DNA from: Bog-1198 sp963727045
GTDB taxonomy: Bacteria; Pseudomonadota; Gammaproteobacteria; Steroidobacterales; Steroidobacteraceae
Length of the DNA: 64,000 bases
Assembly: GCA_963727045.1 (NCBI GenBank)
Contig: CAVSES010000002.1
Span: 1,550,001 to 1,614,000, forward strand
Direction: 5' to 3'
Shown here: positions 20,191 through 29,126 of the stretch, in pieces
Layout of the letters: each line of letters starts with the position of its first letter
Numbering within the stretch: the stretch's first letter is position 1
Notes under the pieces: model-generated
Database searches by the model: none
The model's input: only the letters and a program-made list of their open reading frames with translations
Told to the model about the DNA's origin: nothing
Translations under genes and position numbers: made by a program

Positions 20191-21168
20191 CTACGAGGTG
20201 ATGCGTCGCTCGCGCCGCATGAGCATCAGGAACAGGGGCACCCCGATCAGCGCGGTGAGCGCGCCCACCGGCAGTTGCCGCGGCGATGCGGCGACTCGCG
20301 CCAGGGTATCGGCCAGTGTCAGCAGGGTGCCGCCCAGCAAGATCGACGCCGGCACGACGATGCGGTGATTGCTCCCCGCGACCAGTCGCACCAGATGCGG
20401 CGTGACCAGCCCGATGAAGCCGATGCCGCCCGCGGTGGTCACCGCCGTCGCAGTCAGGGCGGCGGTCGCGCAGAACAGCGCGATTCGCGACGGCTGCAAT
20501 GCGATGCCCAAGGATTGGGATTCGATTTCGCCGCGCGCCAACACGTTCAAACTGCGTGCGCCCGCGATGGCGAGACCCCCGACGGCCACCATCATGCCGA
20601 GCGCCACCGGGGAAAACCGTGCGAACGACAGGTCGCCCATCAGCCAGAACAGCATGCCGCGCAACCGGGTTTCATCGCCCAGGGCGAGCATGAGGCTGAC
20701 GACGGCGGCACAGCCTGATGCGACCACCACACCGTTGAGCAGCAGCCTTTGCGGCGTCCAGCCGCCGCGGGCGTGCGCGAGTGCGAACACCAACAAAGTC
20801 GCGCCGAGCGCTCCTGTTCCCGCCGCCCAGTCGACGATCAGGCCGCCGAAACCCAACAGCATTGCCCCGAGGGCTGCCACGGCGGCTCCCCCGGAGATGC
20901 CGAGCACATACGGGTCCGCCAGAGGGTTTCGCAGCAATACCTGCATCAGCACGCCGGCGAGGGCGAGCAGGCCGCCGGTGCTGAAGGCATTCAGGGCACG
21001 GGGCAGCCTGAGATCGAGGACGACTTCGCGCACGACGGAATCGCCGCCGCGCAGAAGCGCCGCCAGGACTGCATCGAGGCGCAGGGACGTGCTGCCGACC
21101 GAAACGGCTACTCCCAGGCTCATAACAGCGAACAGCGATAATAGGGGGAGCAATCTGCTGGGCTTCAT
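20191..21168 (-). CDS. FecCD/BtuC-family ABC transporter permease
   Basis: Permease of an iron-siderophore or cobalamin importer, 325 residues from ATG 21168 (MKPSRLLPLLSLFAVMSLGV). The family landmark DLRLPRALNAFSTGGLLALA is followed by GVLMQVLLRNPLADPYVLGI and SGGAAVAALGAMLL, then several hydrophobic helices and the EAA-like loop IALFCATAALTATAV, with GGIGFIGLVTPHLVRL. About ten membrane segments are expected. No ATPase or substrate-binding protein is adjacent. The nearest candidate partner is the ATPase at 9371-10227 on the same strand. Substrate is undetermined; cobalamin is favoured only by the adenosyltransferase in the window. The gene is divergent from rppH. Confidence 0.87.
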   Translation of the reverse strand: MKPSRLLPLLSLFAVMSLGVAVSVGSTSLRLDAVLAALLRGGDSVVREVVLDLRLPRALNAFSTGGLLALAGVLMQVLLRNPLADPYVLGISGGAAVAALGAMLLGFGGLIVDWAAGTGALGATLLVFALAHARGGWTPQRLLLNGVVVASGCAAVVSLMLALGDETRLRGMLFWLMGDLSFARFSPVALGMMVAVGGLAIAGARSLNVLARGEIESQSLGIALQPSRIALFCATAALTATAVTTAGGIGFIGLVTPHLVRLVAGSNHRIVVPASILLGGTLLTLADTLARVAASPRQLPVGALTALIGVPLFLMLMRRERRITS

Positions 21169-21232
21169 GTGCCGCACCTTAGGGCGCTTGCGTGGCGACC
21201 ACAAGCTGCGGGCGTTGTGGAACAATTGTGCG

Positions 21233-21781
21233 ATGTCCATCCAACCAGCCATCGATTACATCGACAAGGACGGTTTTCGCGCCAACGTGGGAATCGTGCT
21301 GAGCCGCGGGTCCGGGGAAGTGTTCCTGGGCGGCCGTGTGGGCGGGCGCGGCTGGCAATTTCCGCAGGGCGGGGTCAATCGCGGCGAACGCGTTGAAGAG
21401 GCGTTGTTTCGCGAACTCAAAGAGGAAATCGGACTGGAACCCGCAGACGTCGAGGTACTGGCTTCGACGCAAGGCTGGCTGCGATACCGGCTGCCCCGGC
21501 AATATGTCCGCGACCGGTGCATCGGACAGAAGCAGCGTTGGTATCTCCTCAAGCTCACCGCAGATGAGTCGAAGCTGCGGTTCGATTTGACCGACACCCC
21601 CGAGTTCGACCGCTGGCGGTGGGCCGACTATTGGACGCCGGTGCGCGAGGTCGTGTATTTCAAACGCCGGGTTTACGTTCGGGCTCTGCACGATTTGGGC
21701 AAGGTCATGTTCCCGGAAGGTCTTCCGCCTTATCCGGAGTGGTGGCCCGAAATCGGACCTCGGAATACTAAGCAGGTTTGA
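21233..21781 (+). CDS. rppH: RNA pyrophosphohydrolase RppH
   Basis: Nudix hydrolase that removes pyrophosphate from the 5' end of mRNAs and so triggers RNase E-dependent decay. The start at ATG 21233 gives MSIQPAIDYIDKDGFRANVG, matching the family N-terminus with a short extension. The Nudix box is intact in GGVNRGERVEEALFRELKEE followed by IGL. Further conserved pieces are WQFPQGGV, RCIGQKQRWYLLKL and FDRWRWADYWTPVREVVYFK. The product is 182 residues, slightly longer than E. coli RppH. The frame is open far upstream, but that part lies antisense to the permease and is not coding. Its 3' end overlaps hemJ by 14 bp. Confidence 0.93.
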   Translation: MSIQPAIDYIDKDGFRANVGIVLSRGSGEVFLGGRVGGRGWQFPQGGVNRGERVEEALFRELKEEIGLEPADVEVLASTQGWLRYRLPRQYVRDRCIGQKQRWYLLKLTADESKLRFDLTDTPEFDRWRWADYWTPVREVVYFKRRVYVRALHDLGKVMFPEGLPPYPEWWPEIGPRNTKQV

Positions 21782-22184
21782 TCACGGCAAGCAACACGAT
21801 GCATATCAGGAGCACTGAGGGCACCTCATTGAACGCGCGATACCATCTGCCGCTGTGCGCGTTGCGATTGTTGGCGAAATCGCGCATCAATTTGTAGCAG
21901 GACAGGTGATACGCGATCACCAGGATCACCAGCAGCAGCTTGATGCGCAGCCAGGACATCGACAGGTAGGCGGGCGCCGCCGCGAGCATCGCGAGGCCAA
22001 ACCCCAAACCCGCAATCGCGCCGATGGTCATGAGCGCAAACAGACGGCGCTCCATGATCTTGAAGCGTTCAATGCTGATCGAATCGGCCGCGTCCGCGTG
22101 ATAGACGAAGAGCCGCGGCAGATAGAACAATCCGGCGAACCAGGTTATCACGGCGATGACGTGGAATGCTTTGAGCCAGAGCAT
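21768..22184 (-). CDS. hemJ: Protoporphyrinogen oxidase HemJ-like membrane protein
   Basis: 138-residue four-helix inner-membrane protein. It begins MLWLKAFHVIAVITWFAGLF and continues YLPRLFVYHADA, ERRLFALMTIGAIAGLGFGL, WLRIKLLLVILVIAYHLSCY and NEVPSVLLICIVLLAVIKP. The conserved histidine in KAFHVIAVITWFAG and the FYLPRLFVYHA segment are typical of HemJ, which oxidises protoporphyrinogen IX in bacteria lacking HemG or HemY. Start at 22184 is chosen, with an in-frame MPKKEIR extension possible. It is convergent with rppH with a 14-bp overlap. Confidence 0.85.
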   Translation of the reverse strand: MLWLKAFHVIAVITWFAGLFYLPRLFVYHADAADSISIERFKIMERRLFALMTIGAIAGLGFGLAMLAAAPAYLSMSWLRIKLLLVILVIAYHLSCYKLMRDFANNRNAHSGRWYRAFNEVPSVLLICIVLLAVIKPA

Positions 22185-22329
22185 GCGTATTTCCTTCTTT
22201 GGCATCGTATACCGCGGTGCCCCTCGGTGTCGTCGCCGCCGGCGCAGGTGCACCCCCCAAAGGTCTGTCTCAAGGGGCGCCGCATCGTGTAATGTCTCTC
22301 ACATTGCGGGAGCGGCGCGGAATCGATGT

Positions 22330-23127
22330 ATGGTGGATTCGTTCGGCAAATTGGTCGTCAGAACGCATGCGCCGAAGCGTCGCGGCGTTCTCATGGCGCT
22401 TGCCGTCCTGTCGGCCGCGGGTGTCCTGTACGCGGCGTTCGAATTGGGCCGCTACGATGCGGGGTTTCGCGTGGTCGATTCCGTGCGCGGCGCGCTGTCG
22501 GCGAGCGCGCGCATCCGCCGCCTGGAGGCGGAAAACGAAAAGCAGCGCGGGCAGCTGGAGGCGGCCGAGGTGGCGCGGCGCGTCGACCAAGAAGGCTACA
22601 AGCAGGTCAACAAGAGCCTCGGCGATATGCAGAGCCAGATTGCCCGCCTGAATCAGGATCTGTCGTTCTACCGGGGCCTGGTGCAGCCGGATTCGATCAT
22701 CCACGTGAAAGTGCAGCAAATGCAAATCGTGCCGGAGGCCGCCGCGGGTCAGTACCGGTTGAAATTCGTGCTGATGCAGACGGGGAAACCCGACAAGGAG
22801 GTGGCGGGCAGCGCCGCCATCACCATCGACGGACTGATGCAGGGCAAGCCGTCGAGCCTGACCTTTGGGCAGGTGGCGCCCAACCGGCGCGTCAGCCTGG
22901 CATACTCCTTCCGTTACTTTCAGGATTACGACGAACCCATACAATTGCCGCAAGGATTCGAGCCGACCCGGGTCGGGGTCGAGATTCACAGCAGCCGCGA
23001 CCGGGACTCAGCCCACAGCTTTCGACAGGCGTTCGTCTGGAAGGCGCAGGGCATGTCGGTCGAAACCGAGGCGAGCGGCAATCCTTCGATCAAGGGTGAG
23101 GCAGATGTTCAAACAGAAACAGACTAA
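22330..23127 (+). CDS. Membrane-anchored coiled-coil protein (DUF6776-like)
   Basis: 265 residues, function unknown. A short cytoplasmic N-terminus is followed by one membrane helix (GVLMALAVLSAAGVLYAAFE). A coiled coil spans roughly residues 55-110 (RIRRLEAENEKQRGQLEAAE, GDMQSQIARLNQDLSFYRGL). The C-terminal globular part (VKVQQMQIVPEAAAGQYRLK, FVLMQTGKPDKEVAGSA, YFQDYDEPIQLPQGFEPTRV) resembles gammaproteobacterial proteins regularly found next to bactofilin and erpA. It overlaps the bactofilin gene by 23 bp, so the two are probably translated together. A scaffold role in the envelope is inferred from topology and partner. Confidence 0.8.
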   Translation: MVDSFGKLVVRTHAPKRRGVLMALAVLSAAGVLYAAFELGRYDAGFRVVDSVRGALSASARIRRLEAENEKQRGQLEAAEVARRVDQEGYKQVNKSLGDMQSQIARLNQDLSFYRGLVQPDSIIHVKVQQMQIVPEAAAGQYRLKFVLMQTGKPDKEVAGSAAITIDGLMQGKPSSLTFGQVAPNRRVSLAYSFRYFQDYDEPIQLPQGFEPTRVGVEIHSSRDRDSAHSFRQAFVWKAQGMSVETEASGNPSIKGEADVQTETD

Positions 23128-23506
23128 AAACGCCAATGTCGGCACCCTGATCGGCCCCAAGACGCGGATCAACGGGGACGTCGAGTTCACCGGGGGTCTG
23201 CATCTCGACGGTTGTATCAACGGGAACGTCAAGGGCGACTCGGACCAGAGCACCTTCCTGTCCGTGAGCCAGCAGGGCTCCATCGAAGGCTCCGTGATAG
23301 CGCCCAACGTCATCCTGAACGGCATCGTCAAGGGCGACATCGACGCCAGCGACCGGGTCGAACTCGGCTCCCAGGCGCGGGTTTTGGGCAATGTCCACTA
23401 CACCATCATTGAAACTGCGGTAGGCGCCCAAATCAATGGAAAACTGATCCATCGGGCAAATCCGGGAACCGATATCGGTGAACCGGGTCCCAAAGCACGC
23501 CCGTAA
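23105..23506 (+). CDS. Bactofilin (polymer-forming cytoskeletal protein)
   Basis: 133 residues. The central right-handed beta-helix that polymerises into filaments is clear: NVGTLIGPKTRINGDVEFTG, GLHLDGCINGNVKGD, GSIEGSVIAPNVILNGIVKG, DIDASDRVELGSQARVLGNV and YTIIETAVGAQINGKLIH. Short polar tails flank it (MFKQKQTKNA and a Pro-rich end), as usual for the family. Bactofilins are nucleotide-independent filaments that organise cell-wall enzymes or chromosome segregation. It overlaps the upstream membrane coiled-coil gene by 23 bp, which suggests that protein tethers the filament. Confidence 0.92.
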   Translation: MFKQKQTKNANVGTLIGPKTRINGDVEFTGGLHLDGCINGNVKGDSDQSTFLSVSQQGSIEGSVIAPNVILNGIVKGDIDASDRVELGSQARVLGNVHYTIIETAVGAQINGKLIHRANPGTDIGEPGPKARP

Positions 23507-23544
23507 CTTTGATTGCCCGCCTGCGGGCGGAGTAGAATGAAACC

Positions 23545-23925
23545 ATGAGTGCAACACCAGAATCCGCAAGCCCGGGCGCTTTGGCCCCTCCCCCGCCCAA
23601 TGTGCTGATTTTCACCGATGCCGCCGCGGGAAAGGTGGGTGAATTGATCCGCGAGGAGGCGAATCCGAACCTCAAACTGCGGGTTTTCGTCTCCGGCGGA
23701 GGATGCTCGGGCTTCCAATACGGGTTTACTTTCGATGAGAAAATCGAGGACGGCGACTTCTGCGTCGAAAAGCAGGGGGTGCAGCTGCTGGTTGATCCCA
23801 TGAGTGCGCAATATCTCATGGGTGCGGAAATCGACTACAAAGAGGACCTGCAGGGCGCTCAGTTCGTCATCCGCAACCCAAACGCGAAAACTACCTGCGG
23901 TTGCGGGTCTTCATTCACTGCCTAA
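23545..23925 (+). CDS. erpA: Iron-sulfur cluster insertion protein ErpA
   Basis: A-type carrier that delivers [4Fe-4S] clusters to client enzymes, including IspG/IspH in the MEP isoprenoid pathway. 126 residues with an N-terminal Ala/Pro-rich extension, then LIFTDAAAGKVGELIREEAN, LRVFVSGGGCSGFQYGFTFD, and the C-terminal NPNAKTTCGCGSSFTA. The three cluster cysteines (CSG and CGCG) are present. A GC hairpin (GCCCGC/GCGGGC) lies just upstream. Its presence beside isoprenoid genes 18 kb away is coincidental as far as can be seen. Confidence 0.94.
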   Translation: MSATPESASPGALAPPPPNVLIFTDAAAGKVGELIREEANPNLKLRVFVSGGGCSGFQYGFTFDEKIEDGDFCVEKQGVQLLVDPMSAQYLMGAEIDYKEDLQGAQFVIRNPNAKTTCGCGSSFTA

Positions 23926-23942
23926 GAGCGATGGCCGCGTAG

Positions 23943-25445
23943 ATGAGCGGCGGTCGTGTCGTGCCCGACGTGCTCGCGGCCGTCGACTTGGGTTCCAACA
24001 GCTTCCACATGGTCGTGGCGCGGCATTCGCACGGCCAACTTGTCATTCTGGACCGGCTTCGCGAAATGGTACGTCTTGCCGCGGGCCTGGGGGACAGCGG
24101 ACGGCTGGATGATGCTGCTACAGACCGCGCGCTGCGCTGCCTCGAGCGATTCGGGCAGCGATTGCGCGCAATGCACGCCGACAGCGTTCGCGTGGTCGGC
24201 ACCAACGCCCTTCGGCTCGCGAAGCGCAAGCGCTGGTTCCTGGAGCGCGCCCGCGCCGCGCTCGGTCACCCCATCGAAATCATCTCGGGCCTCGAAGAGG
24301 CGCGACTGATCTACTCCGGGGTCGTGCACACCAGTCCGATGAGTCCGGACAAACGCCTGGTGATCGATATCGGCGGCGGATCGACCGAGGTGGTGATCGG
24401 AGAAGGATTCACCCCGTTGCTGCTGGAAAGCCTGTCCGTGGGCTGCGTGGGGCTATCCGCAATCTGCTTCGAGGACGGCAAGATTTCCGAGAAGCGCTTC
24501 GAACGCGCGCGTACGGCCGTCAGGCTCGAACTCGAACCGGTGCAGGAGGCCTACCGAAAGCTTGGCTGGCTGCAGGCGTCCGGCAGCTCCGGCACGGTGC
24601 GGGTCATCGGCGACGTGTTGCGCAGACTCAATCCGGAATCGCCGCACATCACTCTCGACAACCTACGGTCGCTCGCCGAGCGGGTGATTGCCGCCGGTCA
24701 TGTGGACGAACTCGACCTTGAGGACGTGGATGCCGAACGTGCCCCGGTGTTTCCCGCAGGCCTGGCGATTCTTCTTGAAATCGTCGAGAGCTTCGGGATA
24801 GACCGTGTTCGCGTGGCCGAAGGCGCGATGCGCGAAGGATTGCTGTACGACCTCATGGGCCGCTTCACCAACGAAGACGCTCGCGTTCGCAGCGTTCGCG
24901 CCATGGAAAGGCGCTATCACGTCGACGGTGTGCAGGCGGATCGCGTGGAAGCGACGGCGGTTGCGCTGCTGGAACAGGTCGAATCCGAATGGGGTCTGGA
25001 AGACCCGTTGGCCGAGTCCGTGCTGCGCTGGGCGGCCCGCTTGCATGAAACCGGCCTGGACATTGCTCACTCCAAATATCAACGACACAGTGCCTACCTG
25101 CTCCAGCATGCCGACATGCCGGGTTTTCCCCGCGAGGAGCAGCTTTTGTTGTCCTCGTTGGTGGGCGGCCATCGGCGCCAGTTGTCATTCGAATCACTGG
25201 AGGACTTGCTGCCGCCCTGGGATCGCCTCGCCGAGTTTCTGATCGTGCTGCTGCGGCTCGCCGTGCTGTTGCACCGCGGGCGCAGTCCGCAGCCTCTTCC
25301 CGAGGTGGAACTCAAGGTCAAGGGCCGCACCGTGAACATGGGATTGCCGCAGGGCTGGATGAAGGAGCATCCGCTCACACTCGAGGATCTCGAGCAGGAG
25401 CGGTTGTACCTGAAGGACGCCGGCTTTCGCCTGAATATCGTTTGA
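23943..25445 (+). CDS. ppx: Exopolyphosphatase / guanosine-5'-triphosphate,3'-diphosphate pyrophosphatase (Ppx/GppA family)
   Basis: 500-residue ASKHA-fold phosphatase that degrades polyphosphate from the end or hydrolyses pppGpp. Residues 10-320 hold the catalytic halves: AAVDLGSNSFHMVVARHSHG, GTNALRLAKRKRWFLERA, the catalytic Glu in EIISGLEEARLIYSGV, and DIGGGSTEVVIGEGF. The C-terminal HD-like domain contains LRWAARLHETGLDIAHSKYQ and RHSAYLLQHADMPGFP. Full length, and the start ATG 23943 follows erpA by 17 bp. It is convergent with ppk1, with 17 bp between stops, so the synthesis and breakdown genes for polyphosphate face each other. Confidence 0.92.
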   Translation: MSGGRVVPDVLAAVDLGSNSFHMVVARHSHGQLVILDRLREMVRLAAGLGDSGRLDDAATDRALRCLERFGQRLRAMHADSVRVVGTNALRLAKRKRWFLERARAALGHPIEIISGLEEARLIYSGVVHTSPMSPDKRLVIDIGGGSTEVVIGEGFTPLLLESLSVGCVGLSAICFEDGKISEKRFERARTAVRLELEPVQEAYRKLGWLQASGSSGTVRVIGDVLRRLNPESPHITLDNLRSLAERVIAAGHVDELDLEDVDAERAPVFPAGLAILLEIVESFGIDRVRVAEGAMREGLLYDLMGRFTNEDARVRSVRAMERRYHVDGVQADRVEATAVALLEQVESEWGLEDPLAESVLRWAARLHETGLDIAHSKYQRHSAYLLQHADMPGFPREEQLLLSSLVGGHRRQLSFESLEDLLPPWDRLAEFLIVLLRLAVLLHRGRSPQPLPEVELKVKGRTVNMGLPQGWMKEHPLTLEDLEQERLYLKDAGFRLNIV

Positions 25446-25462
25446 TCCGACGTAGTCGGTGC

Positions 25463-27538
25463 TCACACGTCGGTGAGCGGGACCCGTTCGTCGTACAGCT
25501 TCAACAGATCCGTCTGGGCGCACACATGACCTGCGCCCGCCGCGCGCGCATAGCGTCCCGAGGACCGCAATTCCCAAGCCTGCGCGTCGTCGGCCAGGTA
25601 GAGTTTCAAGTCCTCGGCGACGCGCGATTGCAGCTCGGGCGACTCCACCGGGAACGCGACCTCGATGCGCCTGAATAAATTCCGATCCATCCAATCGGCG
25701 CTGCCGCAGTAGATTTCCCGCGCGCCGTCATTCTCGAAATAATAGACGCGGGAATGCTCCAGGAAGCGGCCGACGATGGAGCGCACCTTGATGCGTTCGG
25801 AAACGCCCGGCACGCCCGGCCGCAGACAACACAGCCCCCGCACGATGAGGTCGATGTTCACGCCGGCGCGCGAAGCGCGGTACAGCGCCTGGATGATCAC
25901 GGGCTCGGTGAGCGCATTGAGCTTCGCGATGATGCGCGCCGGCTTGCCGGCAGCCGCGTGCGCGCTTTCCCGCTCGATCTTCGCCAGCAGGGCCTGATGC
26001 AGGCTGAACGGCGCATGCAGCAGCTTGCGCAGGCGCGGGACGCGGGTCAGCCCGGTCAACTGCAGAAATATTTCGTGGATGTCCTCGCCGATCGATTCGT
26101 CGGCCGTCAACAGGCCGTAGTCGGTGTACAGCCGGGCGGTCTTGGGATGATAGTTGCCGGTGCCCATGTGGCAGTACCGCCGGAGGCCCTTTTCCTCGCG
26201 CCTCACGACCATCACGAGCTTGGCGTGCGTCTTGAAGCCGAAGACGCCGTACATGACGTGGGCGCCCGCCTCCTGCAGCCTGGTCGCCAGCTCGATGTTG
26301 GCCTCCTCATCGAAGCGGGCCCGCAGCTCGATGATGACGGTCACGTCCTTGCCAGCCTGGGCGGCCTCCGCCAGCGCTCCGACGATGGTGGAATCGCTGC
26401 CCGCGCGGTACAGCGTCTGCTTGATCGCAAGCACCTGCGGGTCGTTTGCTGCCTGCTTGATGAAATCGCTGACCGGACCGAACCCCTGAAAGGGGTGGTG
26501 CAGGAGGACGTCGCCGGCGCGCAGCGTGGTGAAAAGATCGCTGCCCATGCGCAGACGTTCGGGAATGCTCGGCGCAAACGGCGCGTACTTGAGCTCGGTG
26601 CGATCCACCAGATCGTACACCGCCATCAATCGGTTGAGGTTCACCTGCCCCGACACCTTGTAGAGATCGTCGCCGGTAAGTCCGAACTGCCCGAGGAGGT
26701 AGGTGAGGATCTCGTCCGGACAGTCGTGTGCGGTCTCCAATCGAACGGCGTCGCCGAACCGGCGCGATGCAAGCTCGCCTTCGACTGCCCGCAGCAGGTC
26801 GTCGACTTCTTCCTGCTCGACGAACAGGTCGCTGTTGCGGGTGACTCGAAACTGATAGCAGCCGCGCATGTGCATTCCGGCGAACAGCTTGGAGACGAAG
26901 GCTTCGACGATGGTGCCCAAGAACACGAAATTCCGGCTGCCGAGTTCGTCGGGCAACCTGATCAGGCGAGGCAGCGAGCGCGGAGCCTGCACGACGGCGA
27001 GACCGCTGTTGCGGCCGAAGCCGTCCTCGCCTTCCACGACCACCGCAAAATTCAAGCTTTTGTTGAGGATCTTCGGGAACGGCCGGGCCGGATCGAGCGC
27101 CAACGGGCTCAGGACGGGCTCCACCTCGCGGCTGAAATAGTCCGCGAGCCACGCGGCCTGGGCCTCGGTCCACATTTCGGGGGAAACGAACACCACGCCG
27201 TTCAAGCTGAGCTCCGGCATGAGCACGTCGTTCAACAATTGGTACTGCTCGTCGACCAGGCGCAGGGCACGGGTGCGAATCGCCTTCAATTGCTCGGGGA
27301 CCGGCAATCCGTCAGGCCCGCCCTGCAGTGCGCCGGCCTCGAGCAGCTCCTTCAGGCCCGCGACGCGGATCTCGAAGAATTCGTCCAGGTTCGCGCATGA
27401 GATGCAAAGAAACCGGACCCTCTCGAGGAGGGGAATCCGCTTGTCTTTGGCCTGTTCGAGCACGCGCTGATTGAACTCCAAGAACGACAGTTCGCGGTTG
27501 ATGTAGAGCTGCGGCGTTTGGAGGTCAGTATCGTTCAT
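25463..27538 (-). CDS. ppk1: Polyphosphate kinase 1
   Basis: Reversibly transfers the gamma phosphate of ATP to polyphosphate; membrane-associated. The 691-residue length is normal. N domain: YINRELSFLEFNQRVLEQA and FLCISCANLDEFFEIRVAGL. Head domain: QFRVTRNSDLFVEQEEVDD. The C1/C2 phospholipase-D-like catalytic parts include VLLHHPFQGFGPVSDFIKQA, FGFKTHAKLVMVV with the probable phospho-histidine, and YCHMGTGNYHPKTARLYTDY. The last segment has FLEHSRVYYFENDG and IYCGSADWMDRNLFRRIEVA. ATG 27538 is chosen because MNDTDLQTPQLYINRELSF matches family starts. It lies 103 bp after the M23 peptidase on the same strand. Confidence 0.94.
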   Translation of the reverse strand: MNDTDLQTPQLYINRELSFLEFNQRVLEQAKDKRIPLLERVRFLCISCANLDEFFEIRVAGLKELLEAGALQGGPDGLPVPEQLKAIRTRALRLVDEQYQLLNDVLMPELSLNGVVFVSPEMWTEAQAAWLADYFSREVEPVLSPLALDPARPFPKILNKSLNFAVVVEGEDGFGRNSGLAVVQAPRSLPRLIRLPDELGSRNFVFLGTIVEAFVSKLFAGMHMRGCYQFRVTRNSDLFVEQEEVDDLLRAVEGELASRRFGDAVRLETAHDCPDEILTYLLGQFGLTGDDLYKVSGQVNLNRLMAVYDLVDRTELKYAPFAPSIPERLRMGSDLFTTLRAGDVLLHHPFQGFGPVSDFIKQAANDPQVLAIKQTLYRAGSDSTIVGALAEAAQAGKDVTVIIELRARFDEEANIELATRLQEAGAHVMYGVFGFKTHAKLVMVVRREEKGLRRYCHMGTGNYHPKTARLYTDYGLLTADESIGEDIHEIFLQLTGLTRVPRLRKLLHAPFSLHQALLAKIERESAHAAAGKPARIIAKLNALTEPVIIQALYRASRAGVNIDLIVRGLCCLRPGVPGVSERIKVRSIVGRFLEHSRVYYFENDGAREIYCGSADWMDRNLFRRIEVAFPVESPELQSRVAEDLKLYLADDAQAWELRSSGRYARAAGAGHVCAQTDLLKLYDERVPLTDV

Positions 27539-27641
27539 GTGGCGAAGTCTGGCGGCCGGCATATGACAGTTTGATTAAACCCCCGCGGCCCGGTGAGACG
27601 TCGATCCGACAGAAGCCCATTTGCAGCGCCTCTATGGAGCG

Positions 27642-29126
27642 TCAGCGGGCCGAGATCCGCGAATGCTCGCCGCCGACGCTCAAACTCGAATCGTTGATGA
27701 GGGATGAGATGCTGAAGCGGCGGTTCGCCAGCGGTTCCGCGGCGTCGGCCGGCGCGTCGGCGGGCAGGTCGGTCGCGAACGGACCCACGGGACCGGGCGC
27801 CACTTCAGCCCGCGACAAACCGGCGAGCAGCGGTGCGGTCGATTCACGGAATGCATTGAGCGCCTGCGCGCGGAGCGGCTCGGCGCCCGGCAATTGCACG
27901 GTCTGTGGATTTCTGTGCACGCCGTTCACCAGATACTCGTAATGCAGGTGAGGTCCGGTGGCGAGTCCGGTCATGCCGACGTAGCCGATGACGTCACCCT
28001 GCTGCACGTGCGTTCCGATGCGCACCCGCGAGGCGAAGCGCGACATGTGGCCGTACAGCGTCGACACGCTGTTGTTATGGGCAAGGATCATCGCGTTCCC
28101 ATATCCGCCGCGCCGGCCGGCAAAGCTGACCCGGCCGTCGCCCGCGGCGTGGACCGGCGTGCCGGTCGGAGCCGCATAGTCGGTGCCCATGTGCCCGCGG
28201 ATGCGGTTCAATATGGGGTGCATGCGATGCGGATTGAAAACGGAACTGACCCGGGTGAATTCGACCGGCGCCCTCAGAAACGCCTTGCGCATGGGCAGGC
28301 CTTCCGGCGTGTAGTAGCTCGCGCTGCCGGTGTCGGTCATGAAGCGCACCGCACGGTACACCTTGCCGTTGTTCACGAACTCGGCCGCGAGCAGCTCGCC
28401 GTCACGCAGGTATTTTCCGTCCTGATAGATTTGCTGATAGACGGCGGTGAAGCGGTCGCCCTCGCGGATGTCGAGCACGAAATCGATGTCCCACGCGAAA
28501 ACATTGGCGAGTTTCAACGCCACGGTGTCGGAAATGTCCGCCTGTTCCGCCGCTTGAAACAGCGACGAATCGATCGTCGCAGCAGCGGTCCGGATCCGGG
28601 TCTCCACGGGATTGCTGATCACGGCCGCCGCAAAGCCATCGTCATTGCGCACGACCTTGACGGTTTGCGTCTCACTGACTTTCCGTGTCAGCTCCTTGAT
28701 CTCGCCGCCGCGGTGCGTGAGCTTGATGGCGTCGCCCGGTTTGAGGAAATCCAAGCTCTGGCGGATGCCCGGCAAATTACGGATTGCGGCCAGATCGGAC
28801 TTGTTGAGTGCCATGCGGCGAAAAATCGCGTCCAGAGTATCGTTACGGCCGACGATCACCTCGATCGTCGAGGCGACGCTCGCTTGCTGCACCACGACGT
28901 GCGCGTGCGCTGGTGTGCTTTCCACCGCCGGCCCCGGTGCGCCCACCGATGTCGCCCGCGCAACAGCCGGGGGCTCGGTCGAACGGACGGTCGAAAGGGG
29001 GGTCTCACGGGCAACATGCCACAGAATCAAAGCGCCGCCGGCGGCGGCAGCGTAGGGCGCGGAACGCCTCATCAGCTCACTGAATCGCCGGGATATTTTT
29101 GATGATTTGGAATTGTTGCGATGCAC
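27642..29126 (-). CDS. Membrane-anchored M23 family peptidoglycan endopeptidase (MepM-like)
   Basis: LytM-type zinc endopeptidase cleaving peptide cross-links in the periplasm. One N-terminal membrane helix (APYAAAAGGALILWHVA) is followed by a low-complexity linker, an OapA/LysM-like domain (IEVIVGRNDTLDAIFRRMAL, PGDAIKLTHRGGEIKEL), an SH3-like region (AFAWDIDFVLDIREGDRF-type), and the catalytic domain. Zinc ligands are visible in RGHMGTDYAAPTGTPVHAAG (HxxxD) and GLATGPHLHYEYLVNG (HxH). It ends with a Pro/Ala tail. The start is uncertain: GTG 29126 is used, with ATG 29072 and GTG 29231 as alternatives. Its promoter side faces the rRNA operon. Confidence 0.88.
   Translation of the reverse strand: MHRNNSKSSKISRRFSELMRRSAPYAAAAGGALILWHVARETPLSTVRSTEPPAVARATSVGAPGPAVESTPAHAHVVVQQASVASTIEVIVGRNDTLDAIFRRMALNKSDLAAIRNLPGIRQSLDFLKPGDAIKLTHRGGEIKELTRKVSETQTVKVVRNDDGFAAAVISNPVETRIRTAAATIDSSLFQAAEQADISDTVALKLANVFAWDIDFVLDIREGDRFTAVYQQIYQDGKYLRDGELLAAEFVNNGKVYRAVRFMTDTGSASYYTPEGLPMRKAFLRAPVEFTRVSSVFNPHRMHPILNRIRGHMGTDYAAPTGTPVHAAGDGRVSFAGRRGGYGNAMILAHNNSVSTLYGHMSRFASRVRIGTHVQQGDVIGYVGMTGLATGPHLHYEYLVNGVHRNPQTVQLPGAEPLRAQALNAFRESTAPLLAGLSRAEVAPGPVGPFATDLPADAPADAAEPLANRRFSISSLINDSSLSVGGEHSRISAR

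Noticed and set aside
20369..21232. N-terminal extension of rppH by almost 290 codons
   Set aside because: The extension lies antisense to the permease and has no similarity to Nudix proteins; the normal start is at 21233.
23509..23538. Promoter-like TTGATT and TAGAAT before erpA
   Set aside because: Spacing is 18 bp and transcription would start at the erpA ATG, leaving no ribosome site; a hairpin also occupies the spacer.
25754..27400. 548-residue open frame antisense to ppk1
   Set aside because: His/Gln/Arg-rich shadow sequence with no family features; ppk1 is complete on the other strand.
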